Part shown: positions 33,471 to 41,732 of the stretch, in pieces | Layout of the letters: the number at the start of each line of letters is the position of its first letter | Position numbering within the stretch: the stretch's first letter is position 1 | Source of the DNA: Natrinema mahii | Lineage (GTDB): Archaea > Halobacteriota > Halobacteria > Halobacteriales > Natrialbaceae | NCBI GenBank assembly: GCA_000690595.2 | Contig: JHUT02000010.1 | Coordinates: 1 to 64,000 of the forward strand | DNA length: 64,000 nucleotides | Direction of reading: 5' to 3' | Position numbers and translations under genes: made by a program | Notes under the pieces: model-generated | The model's database searches: none | Seen by the model: the letters and a program-made list of their open reading frames with translations, nothing else | Told to the model about the DNA's origin: nothing

Positions 33471-34799
33471 ATGACCGCGGACGACCTCGTCACGCTGCGT
33501 CGAGACCTGCACCGTCGACCCGAACCCGCCTGGCGGGAGTTCTACACGACCGCGCGGATCGTCGCGGAACTCGAGTCCCGACTGGGCGACGACCTCGCCG
33601 AACTCCACGTCGGCCCCGACGCGATCGCCGGCGACCACCGGCTGGCGGTCCCCGACGACGCGGAACTCACCCACTGGTACGAACAGGCGCGGGACGCCGG
33701 CGTCGACGAGGCCACCCTCGAGCGACTCGAGGGGGGCTACACGGGTGCAGTGGCCGTCATAGAGCGCGGCGAGGGGCCGACCGTCGGCCTTCGGGTCGAC
33801 ATCGACGGCTTGCCCCAAACCGAGTCCGATGACCCGAGCCACCGGCCCGTTGCCGAGGGCTTTCGCTCCGATCACGAGGGCGCGATGCACGCCTGTGGCC
33901 ACGACGCCCACGCGACGATCGGGATCGGCGTTCTCGAGCGGATCGCCGAGAGCGGTGCGGGACTCGACGAGTCGCGATCCTCGTCGGAACAGCGGTCCGA
34001 CGTAGATTTCGCGGGCACCCTCAAAGTCTTCTTCCAGCCCGCCGAGGAGGTCGTCGGCGGCGGCAAGGCGATGGCCGAGAGCGACCACCTACAGGACGTC
34101 GACTACCTGCTCGCGGTTCACATCGGCCTCGACCACCCGACCGGCGAGATCGTCGCCGGTATCGACGGCTTTCTCGCGGTGTCGCACCTCGAGGCCGAGT
34201 TCACCGGCGCGTCGGCCCACGCGGGAGGGCACCCCGAGCAGGGCCGCAACGCCGTCCAGGCGATGGCGACGGCGGTACAGAACCTCTATGGCATCCCGCG
34301 ACACAGCGAGGGGACGACCCGGGTCAACGCCGGCGTCGTCGAGGGCGGCAGCGCCGCCAACGTCATCCCGGCCGAGGCTCGGATCGTCGCCGAAGTCCGG
34401 GGCGAGACGACCGAACTCATGGAGTACATGAAGGGACGAACCCGGCAGGTCCTCCGGAGCGCCGCCGCGATGCACGACTGCGAGGTCGACATCGAGATCG
34501 GTGCGGAGGCCCCCAGCGCGACCAGCGACGAGGACCTCGTCTCGGTCGTGGCCGACGTCGCCGGCGATACGGCGGGGGTCGAGCGCGTCCTCGAGCGCGA
34601 CGAACTGGGCGGCAGCGAGGACGCGACCTACCTGATGCGGACGGTCCAAGAAAACGGCGGCAGCGCCTGCTACGTCGGCGTCGGGACCGACCACCCCGGC
34701 GGCCACCACACCGCGACGTTCGACGTCGACGAGGACAGCATCCAACACGGCATCGAGACGCTTGCGGGCGCGATCGAGCGACTCGGCCACGACCAGTAA
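33471..34799 (+). CDS. M20D amidohydrolase (aminoacylase/AbgB-like)
   Basis: 442-residue zinc amidohydrolase. Landmarks are LRRDLHRRPEPAWREF at the N-terminus, MHACGHDAHATIGIGVL (metal ligands), FFQPAEEVVGGGKAM, LLAVHIGLDHPTG and GSEDATYLM near the end. Relatives hydrolyse N-acyl amino acids or p-aminobenzoyl-glutamate; the substrate cannot be fixed. Two in-frame insertions rich in polar residues (around 60-90 and 162-178, ESGAGLDESRSSSEQRSD) are absent from compact homologues. A box gtttttgg lies about 25 nt before the ATG. Confidence 0.88.
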   Translation: MTADDLVTLRRDLHRRPEPAWREFYTTARIVAELESRLGDDLAELHVGPDAIAGDHRLAVPDDAELTHWYEQARDAGVDEATLERLEGGYTGAVAVIERGEGPTVGLRVDIDGLPQTESDDPSHRPVAEGFRSDHEGAMHACGHDAHATIGIGVLERIAESGAGLDESRSSSEQRSDVDFAGTLKVFFQPAEEVVGGGKAMAESDHLQDVDYLLAVHIGLDHPTGEIVAGIDGFLAVSHLEAEFTGASAHAGGHPEQGRNAVQAMATAVQNLYGIPRHSEGTTRVNAGVVEGGSAANVIPAEARIVAEVRGETTELMEYMKGRTRQVLRSAAAMHDCEVDIEIGAEAPSATSDEDLVSVVADVAGDTAGVERVLERDELGGSEDATYLMRTVQENGGSACYVGVGTDHPGGHHTATFDVDEDSIQHGIETLAGAIERLGHDQ

Positions 34800-34916
34800 C
34801 CGACCGAGAACGGACTCCAAATATTCTTGGGTATCCTACCAGTACGGATCGGTGACGGTGCAATCCGCTGATCCAGTCTCTGGTTCGCGAACGGCCGCGC
34901 CCGAGGTGTTCGTTCG

Positions 34917-36143
34917 GTGAGCCGTCCGACGCCCCTCCACCTCGGGCTCTGGGTGCGGATGGCGGTCGCCGGACTTCTCGTCGGAGCCGCACAGCTTGCG
35001 GTCCTCGCACTCGAGTTCACCGTCGGCGGGTTCGTCGCGCTGTTTTTCCTCATGGCGCTCGAGGGGTTTCTTTCCGTTTTCTTCGTCCTCTCGCTACTGT
35101 TCGCTGGTGCGTTCGTTTGGTGGCTCGGTGTCGCGGTAGTGATCCGCCGCTACTATCCCGACCGGACCCTTTCGGATCGCATCGCTCACGACGGCACCGC
35201 CGACGCAGTCGAAGCCATCGGCGAGACGCTGCTGTCCGCGGAAGCGATCGCGAACTGGCCGAAAATCCTCGGCCTGCTCGGCGGTGTGGCTCTCGGGTCG
35301 TTCGTCGGGTTCGCATTCACGGAGGCGGTCGCGTGGCGCTCGATCGTCGATCCGTTGTCCGCCGCCGCTGCGGTCGGCGTCCTCGTCGTCCTCGCACACG
35401 TGGCGTGGATCGTCTACTCCGAACGGACCGACGACGCCGCTGTGCTCCGCGATATCGAAGGCGTCGTCCGCGTCCTCGATCGGCCCGACGAGACCCTCGA
35501 GGAGCGCCGAACAGCCGTCCAGCGCCGTGTCGACCGGCTCGCCAGGCAGGCCGATCTCCCCGCACCGACGGTCCGTCTTGGCGTTTCGTCGACGCCGACA
35601 GCAGCGACCGTCGGCTATCAGGCCGGAGCGTCGACGATCGTCATCTCCAAGGGCCTGCTCGAGGCCGTCGACGACCGCGAACTCGACGCCGTCCTCGCAC
35701 ACGAACTCGCCCACGCCAAAAACAGGGACGCGGCGGTGCTGACCGCGTTATCGGTGCCCGCAGCGTCCGCGGCCGCGCTCATCGAGCGCTACGATTTCCA
35801 CCCGTTTGTGGCCGTTCCGTGTGGGATGGTCATTGTCCTCGTCCGGTGGTCCGTCGCCGTCGTCAGCCGCTATCGAGAGTACGTCGCCGACCGCGGTGCC
35901 GTCGCGATCACCGGCGACCCCGCGGCGCTGGCAAGCGCCCTCGAGAAACTCGATTCCGACCTCGAGGAGCGGCCCTCGAACGATCTCCGCAACCATCGTT
36001 CGACGGCCGCGTTCTCGATCGTCCCGCCGCCGTGGGAGGAACACCGCTTTTTCGACCGTACGCGGCGGTTCCTCCACCGGCGGCTGTTCGGCACGCACCC
36101 GCCGACGGCGCGCCGGATCGAACGGCTTCGGTCCCAGCGCTGA
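34917..36143 (+). CDS. M48-family membrane metalloprotease, divergent HtpX-like
   Basis: 408 residues with a GTG start. Four hydrophobic segments at ~12-38, 40-75, 115-137 and 147-167 precede the catalytic domain. The zinc motif HELAH is at residues 262-266, followed by AKNRDAAVL, and the third ligand lies in SRYREYVADRGA. The protein is longer than the HtpX at 20683 because of the extra N-terminal membrane part. The C-terminus ends FGTHPPTARRIERL, the standard M48 tail. Confidence 0.88.
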   Translation: MSRPTPLHLGLWVRMAVAGLLVGAAQLAVLALEFTVGGFVALFFLMALEGFLSVFFVLSLLFAGAFVWWLGVAVVIRRYYPDRTLSDRIAHDGTADAVEAIGETLLSAEAIANWPKILGLLGGVALGSFVGFAFTEAVAWRSIVDPLSAAAAVGVLVVLAHVAWIVYSERTDDAAVLRDIEGVVRVLDRPDETLEERRTAVQRRVDRLARQADLPAPTVRLGVSSTPTAATVGYQAGASTIVISKGLLEAVDDRELDAVLAHELAHAKNRDAAVLTALSVPAASAAALIERYDFHPFVAVPCGMVIVLVRWSVAVVSRYREYVADRGAVAITGDPAALASALEKLDSDLEERPSNDLRNHRSTAAFSIVPPPWEEHRFFDRTRRFLHRRLFGTHPPTARRIERLRSQR

Positions 36144-36156
36144 TCCGTCTCGTCGA

Positions 36157-36951
36157 TCAGGCGTCCATGACGACCTCGAGGTCGAACGCCTCGTCGGCGG
36201 GGGCCGAATCGGGCTCGAGGTAGCCGACTGCGAAGGCGCTGTAGACGCTGCCACCCTCCGGCGCGACGTCGACGGTCGCGACCACGTCGCCGTCGTTGGT
36301 CTCGGTCGCCGGGCGGACCTCGAGGGTGTAGTCGCCGCCCGGCACTTCGGTCGCGGCCGCGTCGCCGAAGGCGGCGTCTTCGAACAAGACGGTCTCTCCG
36401 TCGCCGACCGTCACGTCGACTGCGGGGGCGTCCGGCGACGCGTGGACCAGCCGGATCCGCGCGTCGTCGCCGGGATCGCTGACGTCGTCTTCCAGAACTG
36501 CCGGCTCGAAGGGCTGGTTCTCATCGGCGAGTTCGCCCAGCGCCGCGATCGTGAACGACCCCTCGGCGATCTCGAGGTCCTGATCGAAGACGACGGTGTC
36601 GGCGTCGCCGGCGGCCGTAATCATCACCTCGTAGGTGCCCGACTCGAGTTCGAGGTAGTCGCTGACGGCCCGGTAGGGCACGTCCTCGAGGACGGCGTCG
36701 CCGTCGACGGAGACGTCGACGTTGGGGGCGTCGGGCGAGAGGTGCGCGACCCGGACGTTCGACATCGAAGAGTCCATGCCGCCGTCCGATTCGGAGTCGT
36801 CCATGCCGTCGTCCTCCCCCATCCCGTTGCCCGAGTCGTCGCTCGAGCCGTCGTCGCCGTTGCCGTCGCCGCCCATACAGCCGGCGAGCGCGACGCCGCC
36901 CGCGGTGCCGATCAGTGTCAGTGCGCGTCGGCGCGTGTGGTTCTGTACCAT
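36157..36951 (-). CDS. DUF4397 lipoprotein, Tat-exported
   Basis: 264-residue extracytoplasmic protein. The N-terminus is a Tat lipoprotein signal (RRRALTLIGTAGGVALAGC, lipobox Cys25), followed by a Gly/Asp/Ser linker of about 40 residues. Two tandem DUF4397-type beta domains follow; each starts with a repeat of the pattern VRVAHLSPDAPNVDVSVDGD and IRLVHASPDAPAVDVTVGDG. The linker is a typical haloarchaeal surface-protein spacer. Function unknown, probably cell-surface. A palindrome lies upstream. Confidence 0.9.
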   Translation of the reverse strand: MVQNHTRRRALTLIGTAGGVALAGCMGGDGNGDDGSSDDSGNGMGEDDGMDDSESDGGMDSSMSNVRVAHLSPDAPNVDVSVDGDAVLEDVPYRAVSDYLELESGTYEVMITAAGDADTVVFDQDLEIAEGSFTIAALGELADENQPFEPAVLEDDVSDPGDDARIRLVHASPDAPAVDVTVGDGETVLFEDAAFGDAAATEVPGGDYTLEVRPATETNDGDVVATVDVAPEGGSVYSAFAVGYLEPDSAPADEAFDLEVVMDA

Positions 36952-36981
36952 CGTAACTCGTTACCCCACGAACACCAAAGC

Positions 36982-37011
36982 AAAAATACCCTAACAGCGT
37001 AGGGGTATTTT
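36982..37011. promoter_or_regulatory. Palindrome upstream of the DUF4397 gene
   Basis: AAAAATACCCTA and TAGGGGTATTTT form a near-perfect inverted repeat around acagcg, 31-60 nt before the start codon. It contains TATA-like sequence on both strands, so it may be an operator overlapping the promoter, or a bidirectional terminator for repeat copy 2 next to it. Confidence 0.4.
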
Positions 37012-37107
37012 CACGAGAATCGATAGTACGGCTGACCGAACTGTACGCCGGCGGTCGAATCGGACGAATCGCTCGAGAACGGAACGATGCGGCCCGCTGG
37101 AGCGATT

Positions 37108-37345
37108 GGTGGCCGGGAGCGGGCTCCGAGCGCTGCGAGGAGTCCGCGACTCGGGGAAGGGCAGGCGGCCACCCGACGCCGACCGCGAGCGAACCCGAAG
37201 GGTGAGCGAGCGGGCCGACGACCGATGTGGAGTGAACGTAGTGAACGGAACGGAGGGAGGAGTGCTTTTGATCGAAATTTTGCCGAGGGACATCGCGCTG
37301 TGCGGCGAAGCCGTCAGCGCGATAGACCGTAGCGCAAAATTTCGT
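37108..37345. repeat. Structured intergenic repeat, copy 2
   Basis: About 240 nt, ending 3 nt before the stop of the geranylgeranyl reductase gene. It has the same backbone and orientation as copy 1 at 25857. The terminal structure keeps the outer stem CGAAATTTTGC/GCAAAATTTCG (37273-37283/37334-37344), but the inner stem is ATCGCGCTG/CAGCGCGAT (37292-37300/37315-37323), changed on both sides relative to copy 1. The apical hairpin is CGGC-gaa-GCCG. The segment between the backbone blocks is shorter, and its internal hairpins are replaced by other sequence (gtgaacgtagtgaacgg). Confidence 0.88.
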
Positions 37346-37347
37346 TG

Positions 37348-38751
37348 TTAGTACTTCGGGTCGGCCCCGGTCGTCTCGTAGACCTTCTCCATCAGCTCGT
37401 CGCGGCGGTCCTGCCAGCCCGCCAGCCCCTCGGGGCTGGTCGGGTAGTTCTCGTAGTGGGCCAGGAGTTCGTCGGCGCGGCGCTTGGTCTTGTAGAGGTT
37501 CCAGATGGTGCCCCAGTGACCCCGGCTCTTGACCAGGGCCTCGAGCTTGAGTTTGAGTCCGATATCGGTACTGCCGGAGTACAGCGCCTCGGCGAGCTTG
37601 TCGCCGGGCATCGCAGCGAGCAGACTCATCAGGTCGTCGACGTCGACGGCCGTCGAGAGGATGTTGTAGACGTCCAGCGCGGCGTAGCGCGCGCCGAAGT
37701 GGTCCATCACCTTCTGGTTGTACTCCCAGAGGACGTCCTCGCCGAACTCGCCCGTCTCGAGCGCTTCGATGGCTCGCTCGGCGGCGTATTTGCCGCCGTA
37801 GGCGGCCCCGGCGATGCCGCCGCCGGTGGTGGGGTTGACGTGGCCGGCGGCGTCGCCGATGGCCATGTAGCCCGGATGCACGGCCGAGTCGTAGGGCCGG
37901 CGGGTCGGCAGCGCCGCGCCGAGCTTGTCCTCGACCTCGGCACCCTCGAACTCGGGGCGGTTCTCGAGGTCGCGTTTGAGGTCATCGACCAGTTGCATGG
38001 GCTCTTCGGTCATCTGGAAGCCCAGGCCGGCGTTGATCTCGGTGTCGGTCCGCGGGAAGTACCAGAGATAGCCCGCCGCGCGCTCGGTCGGCTTGAAGAC
38101 CAGCGCGTCGTCCCACTCGACGGGCTCCTCGACCTCGACGATCTCGCGGTAGGCCGAACAGAAGTGGCTGTAGTCGACGTTGGTGTCGAAGGTAGAATCC
38201 GAAAAGTCGACGTGGTCTTGCAGCACCGACAGCGAGCCGGCGGCGTCGATGACGATGTCGGCCTCGTAGGTGACCGGGTCGCCCTTACGGATCGCCTCGA
38301 CGCCCGTGACGCGGCCGCCGTCGTTCTGGCGGACGTTCTGGACGACGGTATCGTAACGGAACTCGACGCCCCGATCCTCGGCCCCGTCGATGATCCGGCG
38401 GCCGTACTCCCAGCGGTCGATGACGGCGAGTTCGCCCGGCACCGGGATCTCGAGGACGGTATCCTCCTGTGGGATCTCGAAGCGCCCGTGGTCGACGTCG
38501 GTGTTCGTAAAGGCGGGCTCGAGTTTGGACTTCGGGATCGCTTCGGGGAAGGCGTCGGCACCTTTCAACGCGTCGCCACAGGCGATGTGGCCCGCCTCCT
38601 GTTCGGACTTGCGCTCGAGGATGACGACCTCGTACCCCGCTCGTGCGATGGTCGCTGCGGCGTAGCACCCTGCCGTTCCGGCCCCGACGACGACCGCGTC
38701 CGGCGACTGAGTCTTCGGCGTCGTGGCGGCCGACTGCTCCTGCGTACTCAT
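37348..38751 (-). CDS. Geranylgeranyl reductase family FAD protein
   Basis: 467-residue FAD-dependent oxidoreductase. The dinucleotide-binding motif VVVGAGTAGCYAAATIARAG is at residues ~20-40, followed by the ILERK acidic end. Later blocks are IACGDALKGAD, VIDAAGS, GYLWYFPRTDTEINAGLG and YMAIGDAAGHVNPTTGGG (second FAD contact). Archaeal members saturate the isoprenoid chains of membrane lipids, so that role is likely. The ATG at 38751 is used because the frame upstream is open but promoter-like. A promoter motif shared with the ferredoxin gene lies 27 nt upstream. The 3' end runs into repeat copy 2. Confidence 0.87.
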   Translation of the reverse strand: MSTQEQSAATTPKTQSPDAVVVGAGTAGCYAAATIARAGYEVVILERKSEQEAGHIACGDALKGADAFPEAIPKSKLEPAFTNTDVDHGRFEIPQEDTVLEIPVPGELAVIDRWEYGRRIIDGAEDRGVEFRYDTVVQNVRQNDGGRVTGVEAIRKGDPVTYEADIVIDAAGSLSVLQDHVDFSDSTFDTNVDYSHFCSAYREIVEVEEPVEWDDALVFKPTERAAGYLWYFPRTDTEINAGLGFQMTEEPMQLVDDLKRDLENRPEFEGAEVEDKLGAALPTRRPYDSAVHPGYMAIGDAAGHVNPTTGGGIAGAAYGGKYAAERAIEALETGEFGEDVLWEYNQKVMDHFGARYAALDVYNILSTAVDVDDLMSLLAAMPGDKLAEALYSGSTDIGLKLKLEALVKSRGHWGTIWNLYKTKRRADELLAHYENYPTSPEGLAGWQDRRDELMEKVYETTGADPKY

Positions 38752-38777
38752 ATCAACTGTGTGGAGGCCGTGGTAAG

Positions 38778-38790
38778 AAAACGTTTTATG
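38778..38790 (-). promoter_or_regulatory. Shared 13-bp promoter motif, geranylgeranyl reductase gene
   Basis: On the minus strand this reads CATAAAACGTTTT, 27 nt before the start codon. The same 13 bases stand before the ferredoxin gene at 39362. It probably includes the TATA box (cataaaa) and the AACGTT palindrome. Confidence 0.5.
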
Positions 38791-38973
38791 GTCGGTCCGC
38801 GGTGGTGTCGCGTTGACCGCGGCAGTACCCGGTTCGGAGCAAGCGCGACGTTGTGGTGTGGCTGTCTTTTCACTTACAGCCGTGGCCCACGGGTTCACCG
38901 ATCCAGTACAGGTCTCCTTCGTAATATTTTCTAGATTAAATTTATATGTGCCACCATTCACTGTTTGAATGCA

Positions 38974-39312
38974 ATGCCTGGAAACGACGACGGACGGTCT
39001 CGACGAAACGTGCTGAAAACGTCCGCCGCGACGGTCGCTGCGGGTGTCGGTACGGTCGCCGCGGTCGGCACGGCCAGTGCATCCGATCGGGGGATCGACG
39101 TGGGTGATCAAGTTCAGGCCTGGGGAGACTTCGGGTACGCTCCCGGCTGGGAGAACAGCGACAGAAGCGGTGACTGGACGGAGATCAACCACTCTTGGGC
39201 GGGATACGTTCAGGCGATCGCCGACGACGACGGCACGGAGGTTTACAAGGTCGACTGGCACAAGCTAGACGACGACTGGTGGATCGCGGAAGATTTCGTT
39301 CGGGAAATCTAG
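38974..39312 (+). CDS. Tat-exported small protein, SH3-like
   Basis: 112 residues. The N-terminus is a twin-arginine signal (SRRNVLKTSAATVAAGVG, then a hydrophobic stretch and TASASD cleavage region). The mature ~75 residues (GIDVGDQVQAWGDF, GYVQAIADDDGTEVYKVDW, DDDWWIAEDFV) look like a small SH3-type beta barrel, by pattern only. Function unknown. The ATG at 38974 is preferred over an in-frame TTG three codons before. An AT-rich ttaaatttatatg about 25-38 nt upstream is a good promoter. Confidence 0.72.
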   Translation: MPGNDDGRSRRNVLKTSAATVAAGVGTVAAVGTASASDRGIDVGDQVQAWGDFGYAPGWENSDRSGDWTEINHSWAGYVQAIADDDGTEVYKVDWHKLDDDWWIAEDFVREI

Positions 39313-39361
39313 CCACCTCCCGCGGTTGGACGGAGCCAGCCGCAGCCGGCGTCCGCTGGCA

Positions 39362-39374
39362 CATAAAACGTTTT
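39362..39374 (+). promoter_or_regulatory. Shared 13-bp promoter motif, ferredoxin gene
   Basis: CATAAAACGTTTT, 25 nt before the ferredoxin ATG, identical in all 13 bases to the motif before the geranylgeranyl reductase gene. It fits a TATA-type element of a leaderless transcript. Confidence 0.5.
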
Positions 39375-39399
39375 AGGGAGGTCAGTCGTACCGAGAGGT

Positions 39400-39735
39400 A
39401 TGACTGAGTACACCATCGAGTTCGTCGGGACGGGTGAGACGATTACCTGTACCGACAAGGAGACGATCCTGAGCCGGTGTCTCGAGGAGGGCATCGCGCA
39501 GGAGTACTCCTGTCGGGTGGGGATGTGTCTGGCGTGTTCGGCCGAGATCGTCGCGGGCGAGGTCACTCAGCCCGCCGCCCGCGGGCTCACCGAAGAAGAG
39601 GCCGAGAACTACGCGCTGACCTGTATGGCCCGGCCGCAGTCGGACCTGCAACTCGACCGCGGGAAGTACCCGCCGAGCATCGAGGGCGACCTCGAGGCCG
39701 AGGGGGCGAGCGACGGCGCGGTCGCCGACGACTGA
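39400..39735 (+). CDS. 2Fe-2S ferredoxin
   Basis: 111-residue plant-type ferredoxin. The cluster ligands are C38, C43 and C46 (YSCRVGMCLACSA) and C75 (YALTCMARP), the usual CX4CX2C...C spacing. The fold starts EYTIEFVGTGETITC. It is shorter than the main haloarchaeal ferredoxin (about 129 residues), which carries a helical insert, so it is a second type. The partner is not known; the shared promoter suggests the geranylgeranyl reductase as electron acceptor, which is inference. It is convergent with the next gene, 4 nt apart. Confidence 0.92.
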   Translation: MTEYTIEFVGTGETITCTDKETILSRCLEEGIAQEYSCRVGMCLACSAEIVAGEVTQPAARGLTEEEAENYALTCMARPQSDLQLDRGKYPPSIEGDLEAEGASDGAVADD

Positions 39736-39739
39736 CCGG

Positions 39740-40921
39740 TCAGTCCGCGACGGCGCAGTTGTTCGGTCCCAACTCGAGTTCGAACGCCGTTTCGTCGTCG
39801 ATCGCCTCGCGCCCGAGGTTCGCCGCCACGATGCGCTCGTGGTTGGACGGCCGCGGCGGGAGGTCGCTCGTCGCGTGGGCGACGAACTCGGCTTCGTCCA
39901 TCGAGAGCGCCTCGAGCCGATCGCGGAGGTCGCCGAGCCGGGCCGCGTCGGTCCCGTCCGCACGCGGGTCGGCGGCGTCGCTGTAGTGGCCCGGCGCGAT
40001 CGTCGTCTCGTCGGGGAACGCGCGGACGCGGTTTTGAAGCGTCTCGTACAACGCCTCGGCAGCGGCGGCCGCGCCGTCGTCGCCGCGTTCCAGATCCGGC
40101 CGGCCGACACCCTCGAGGAAGAGCGTATCGCCGGTGAACAGGGTCCCGGCATCGTCGCCGGCGAGCCGAACGGAGACGGACTCGCTCGTGTGGCCGGGGG
40201 TCGCCACGACGGAAAGCGTCGCGTCGCCGACCTGGAGTTCGTCACCGTCGGAGACGGTCGCGGCCTCGAACGCCAGTCCACGGTCGGTCGCGCCCGCGGG
40301 AACGACGGCCGTCGCATCGGTTCGGTCCGCGAGCGTCCGGACGCCGCTGACGTGGTCGGCGTGGACGTGCGTATCGACGGCGTATTCGACGGTCGCGCCC
40401 CGGTCATCGGCGTCGGCGGCGTATCGGTCGGCGAAGGCGCGAAGCGGGTCGATCACCGCGGCTTCGCCGTCGCTATAGATCGCGTAGGCGAGACAGCCGC
40501 TCGAGGGGCGGTCGTACTGGACGACCGTCGCTGGCGCGTCGACCGCGAGTTCGCGGGCGAGATACAGGTCGGCCCAGGCGTCCATCCCGCCGGCGAGGTT
40601 TTCCGCGTCGATCCCCGCGTCCCGGAGGAGGGAAACGGCGTGGGCGCTCGCCTCGCCGCGGCCACAGACCGCCAGGATCGGCTCCTCGAGGTCGGCCACG
40701 AGGTCGGTCACGCCGCCGGTCGCCTGCGCCTGAATGAACTTCATGTGCGGGACCTGGACGGCGTCGACCCCCTCGCCCGTGAGGTGCCAGCGCTCGAATT
40801 CGTCGCGGTCCCGGACGTCGAGGACGGTCAGGTCGGCCCCGGTTCGCAGCCGCTCGGCCAGCGCCGCGGGAGCGATGGCAGGAGTATCGCTCGGTCCGTC
40901 GGCGTCGCTCCGGTCGGTCAT
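39740..40921 (-). CDS. Rhodanese-metallo-beta-lactamase fusion (persulfide-dioxygenase-like)
   Basis: 393 residues. An N-terminal rhodanese domain (residues ~15-125) has VLDVRDRDEFERWHL and the Cys loop AVCGRGEASAHA. The rest is a metallo-beta-lactamase fold (DTHVHADHVSGVRTLA, ATPGHTSESVSV, LFTGDTLFLEGVGRPD, TIAPGHYSD), like ETHE1-type persulfide dioxygenases, which often carry rhodanese partners in the reverse order. A sulfide or persulfide-handling role is inferred. Confidence 0.87.
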   Translation of the reverse strand: MTDRSDADGPSDTPAIAPAALAERLRTGADLTVLDVRDRDEFERWHLTGEGVDAVQVPHMKFIQAQATGGVTDLVADLEEPILAVCGRGEASAHAVSLLRDAGIDAENLAGGMDAWADLYLARELAVDAPATVVQYDRPSSGCLAYAIYSDGEAAVIDPLRAFADRYAADADDRGATVEYAVDTHVHADHVSGVRTLADRTDATAVVPAGATDRGLAFEAATVSDGDELQVGDATLSVVATPGHTSESVSVRLAGDDAGTLFTGDTLFLEGVGRPDLERGDDGAAAAAEALYETLQNRVRAFPDETTIAPGHYSDAADPRADGTDAARLGDLRDRLEALSMDEAEFVAHATSDLPPRPSNHERIVAANLGREAIDDETAFELELGPNNCAVAD

Positions 40922-41007
40922 GGTTCCGGGTACGTCCCCGGCGCTGGTAAACCCGCCGGCGGCCGCCGCTGGCGAACGTTCAACATCCTGGACGGTGTCG
41001 GACCAGT

Positions 41008-41643
41008 ATGGACGCCGACGAATTCGAGGACGCGGTCGCGGAATCGATGACCACCGAACTCGAGCGGCTCGGGTCGTCGAAGCGCCTCGTCGCGCTGACC
41101 GACGCCGACCTGACCGAGACGCAGGTCCTCCGGACCGCTGCGGACAGCGAGCGCGTCGCCGCGGCGACCCTCGCGGCGTGGGCCGACGACGAGGACCACG
41201 ACGGGGCGCGGGAGGTCTTCGCCGAGTTCCGCACGCAAGAGCGCGACCACGCCGACCGCATTACGGACTTGCTCGCGGGCGACTACGATGGCGACGCCGA
41301 GGGCGTGGACCCGATGCACGCCGAACTCCGCTCGCTCGAGTCGACGGCGGCCCGGCTGGGCGGGCTCGTCGGGCGGGCGCTGGTCGGAGATCGGACCCAC
41401 CTGCAGGTGGTGAGTTTCTTCGTCAACGAGGGCGACGAGGAGCGGGCCGACTGCTTCCGGGAACTGCGATCCGAGACGGCCGCACAGGGCGAGCGGGCGG
41501 CCGCGTTGCTCGCCGAGATCACCGCGGACGACGACGAGTGGGACGAGGCTCGAGCGGCCGCCGAAGCCGTGATCGACGCCGCGTACGGGGCGTACGCGGA
41601 CTCGCTGGACGAACTGGGACTCGATCCGAAACCGATCTGTTGA
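41008..41643 (+). CDS. Rubrerythrin/ferritin-like helical protein
   Basis: 211-residue, all-helical acidic protein. Two repeated helical pairs with Glu/His-bearing blocks (VFAEFRTQERDHADRITDL and VSFFVNEGDEERADCFREL) recall the ferritin-like fold. Haloarchaeal orthologues have been annotated as rubrerythrin family or as transcription antitermination protein; neither role is shown by the sequence. The C-terminus LGLDPKPIC is characteristic of this haloarchaeal group. Confidence 0.6.
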   Translation: MDADEFEDAVAESMTTELERLGSSKRLVALTDADLTETQVLRTAADSERVAAATLAAWADDEDHDGAREVFAEFRTQERDHADRITDLLAGDYDGDAEGVDPMHAELRSLESTAARLGGLVGRALVGDRTHLQVVSFFVNEGDEERADCFRELRSETAAQGERAAALLAEITADDDEWDEARAAAEAVIDAAYGAYADSLDELGLDPKPIC

Positions 41644-41732
41644 GAGCGCTCACGCGGCTGCGGGCGGGCCGGCGAAGCGAAAAGACGAACCGCGGCTGGG
41701 ACTCGAATCGGCGACGTAGTACGGCGGGTCGA

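Noticed and set aside
38752-39261. 170-codon open extension upstream of the geranylgeranyl reductase start
   Set aside because: It covers the promoter motif and the small secreted-protein gene on the other strand, and its translation lacks any family resemblance; GC-rich antisense frames are often open by chance.
41690-41720. tRNA 3' half (gactcgaatcggcgac resembles a T-arm)
   Set aside because: No acceptor, D or anticodon arms can be folded around it.
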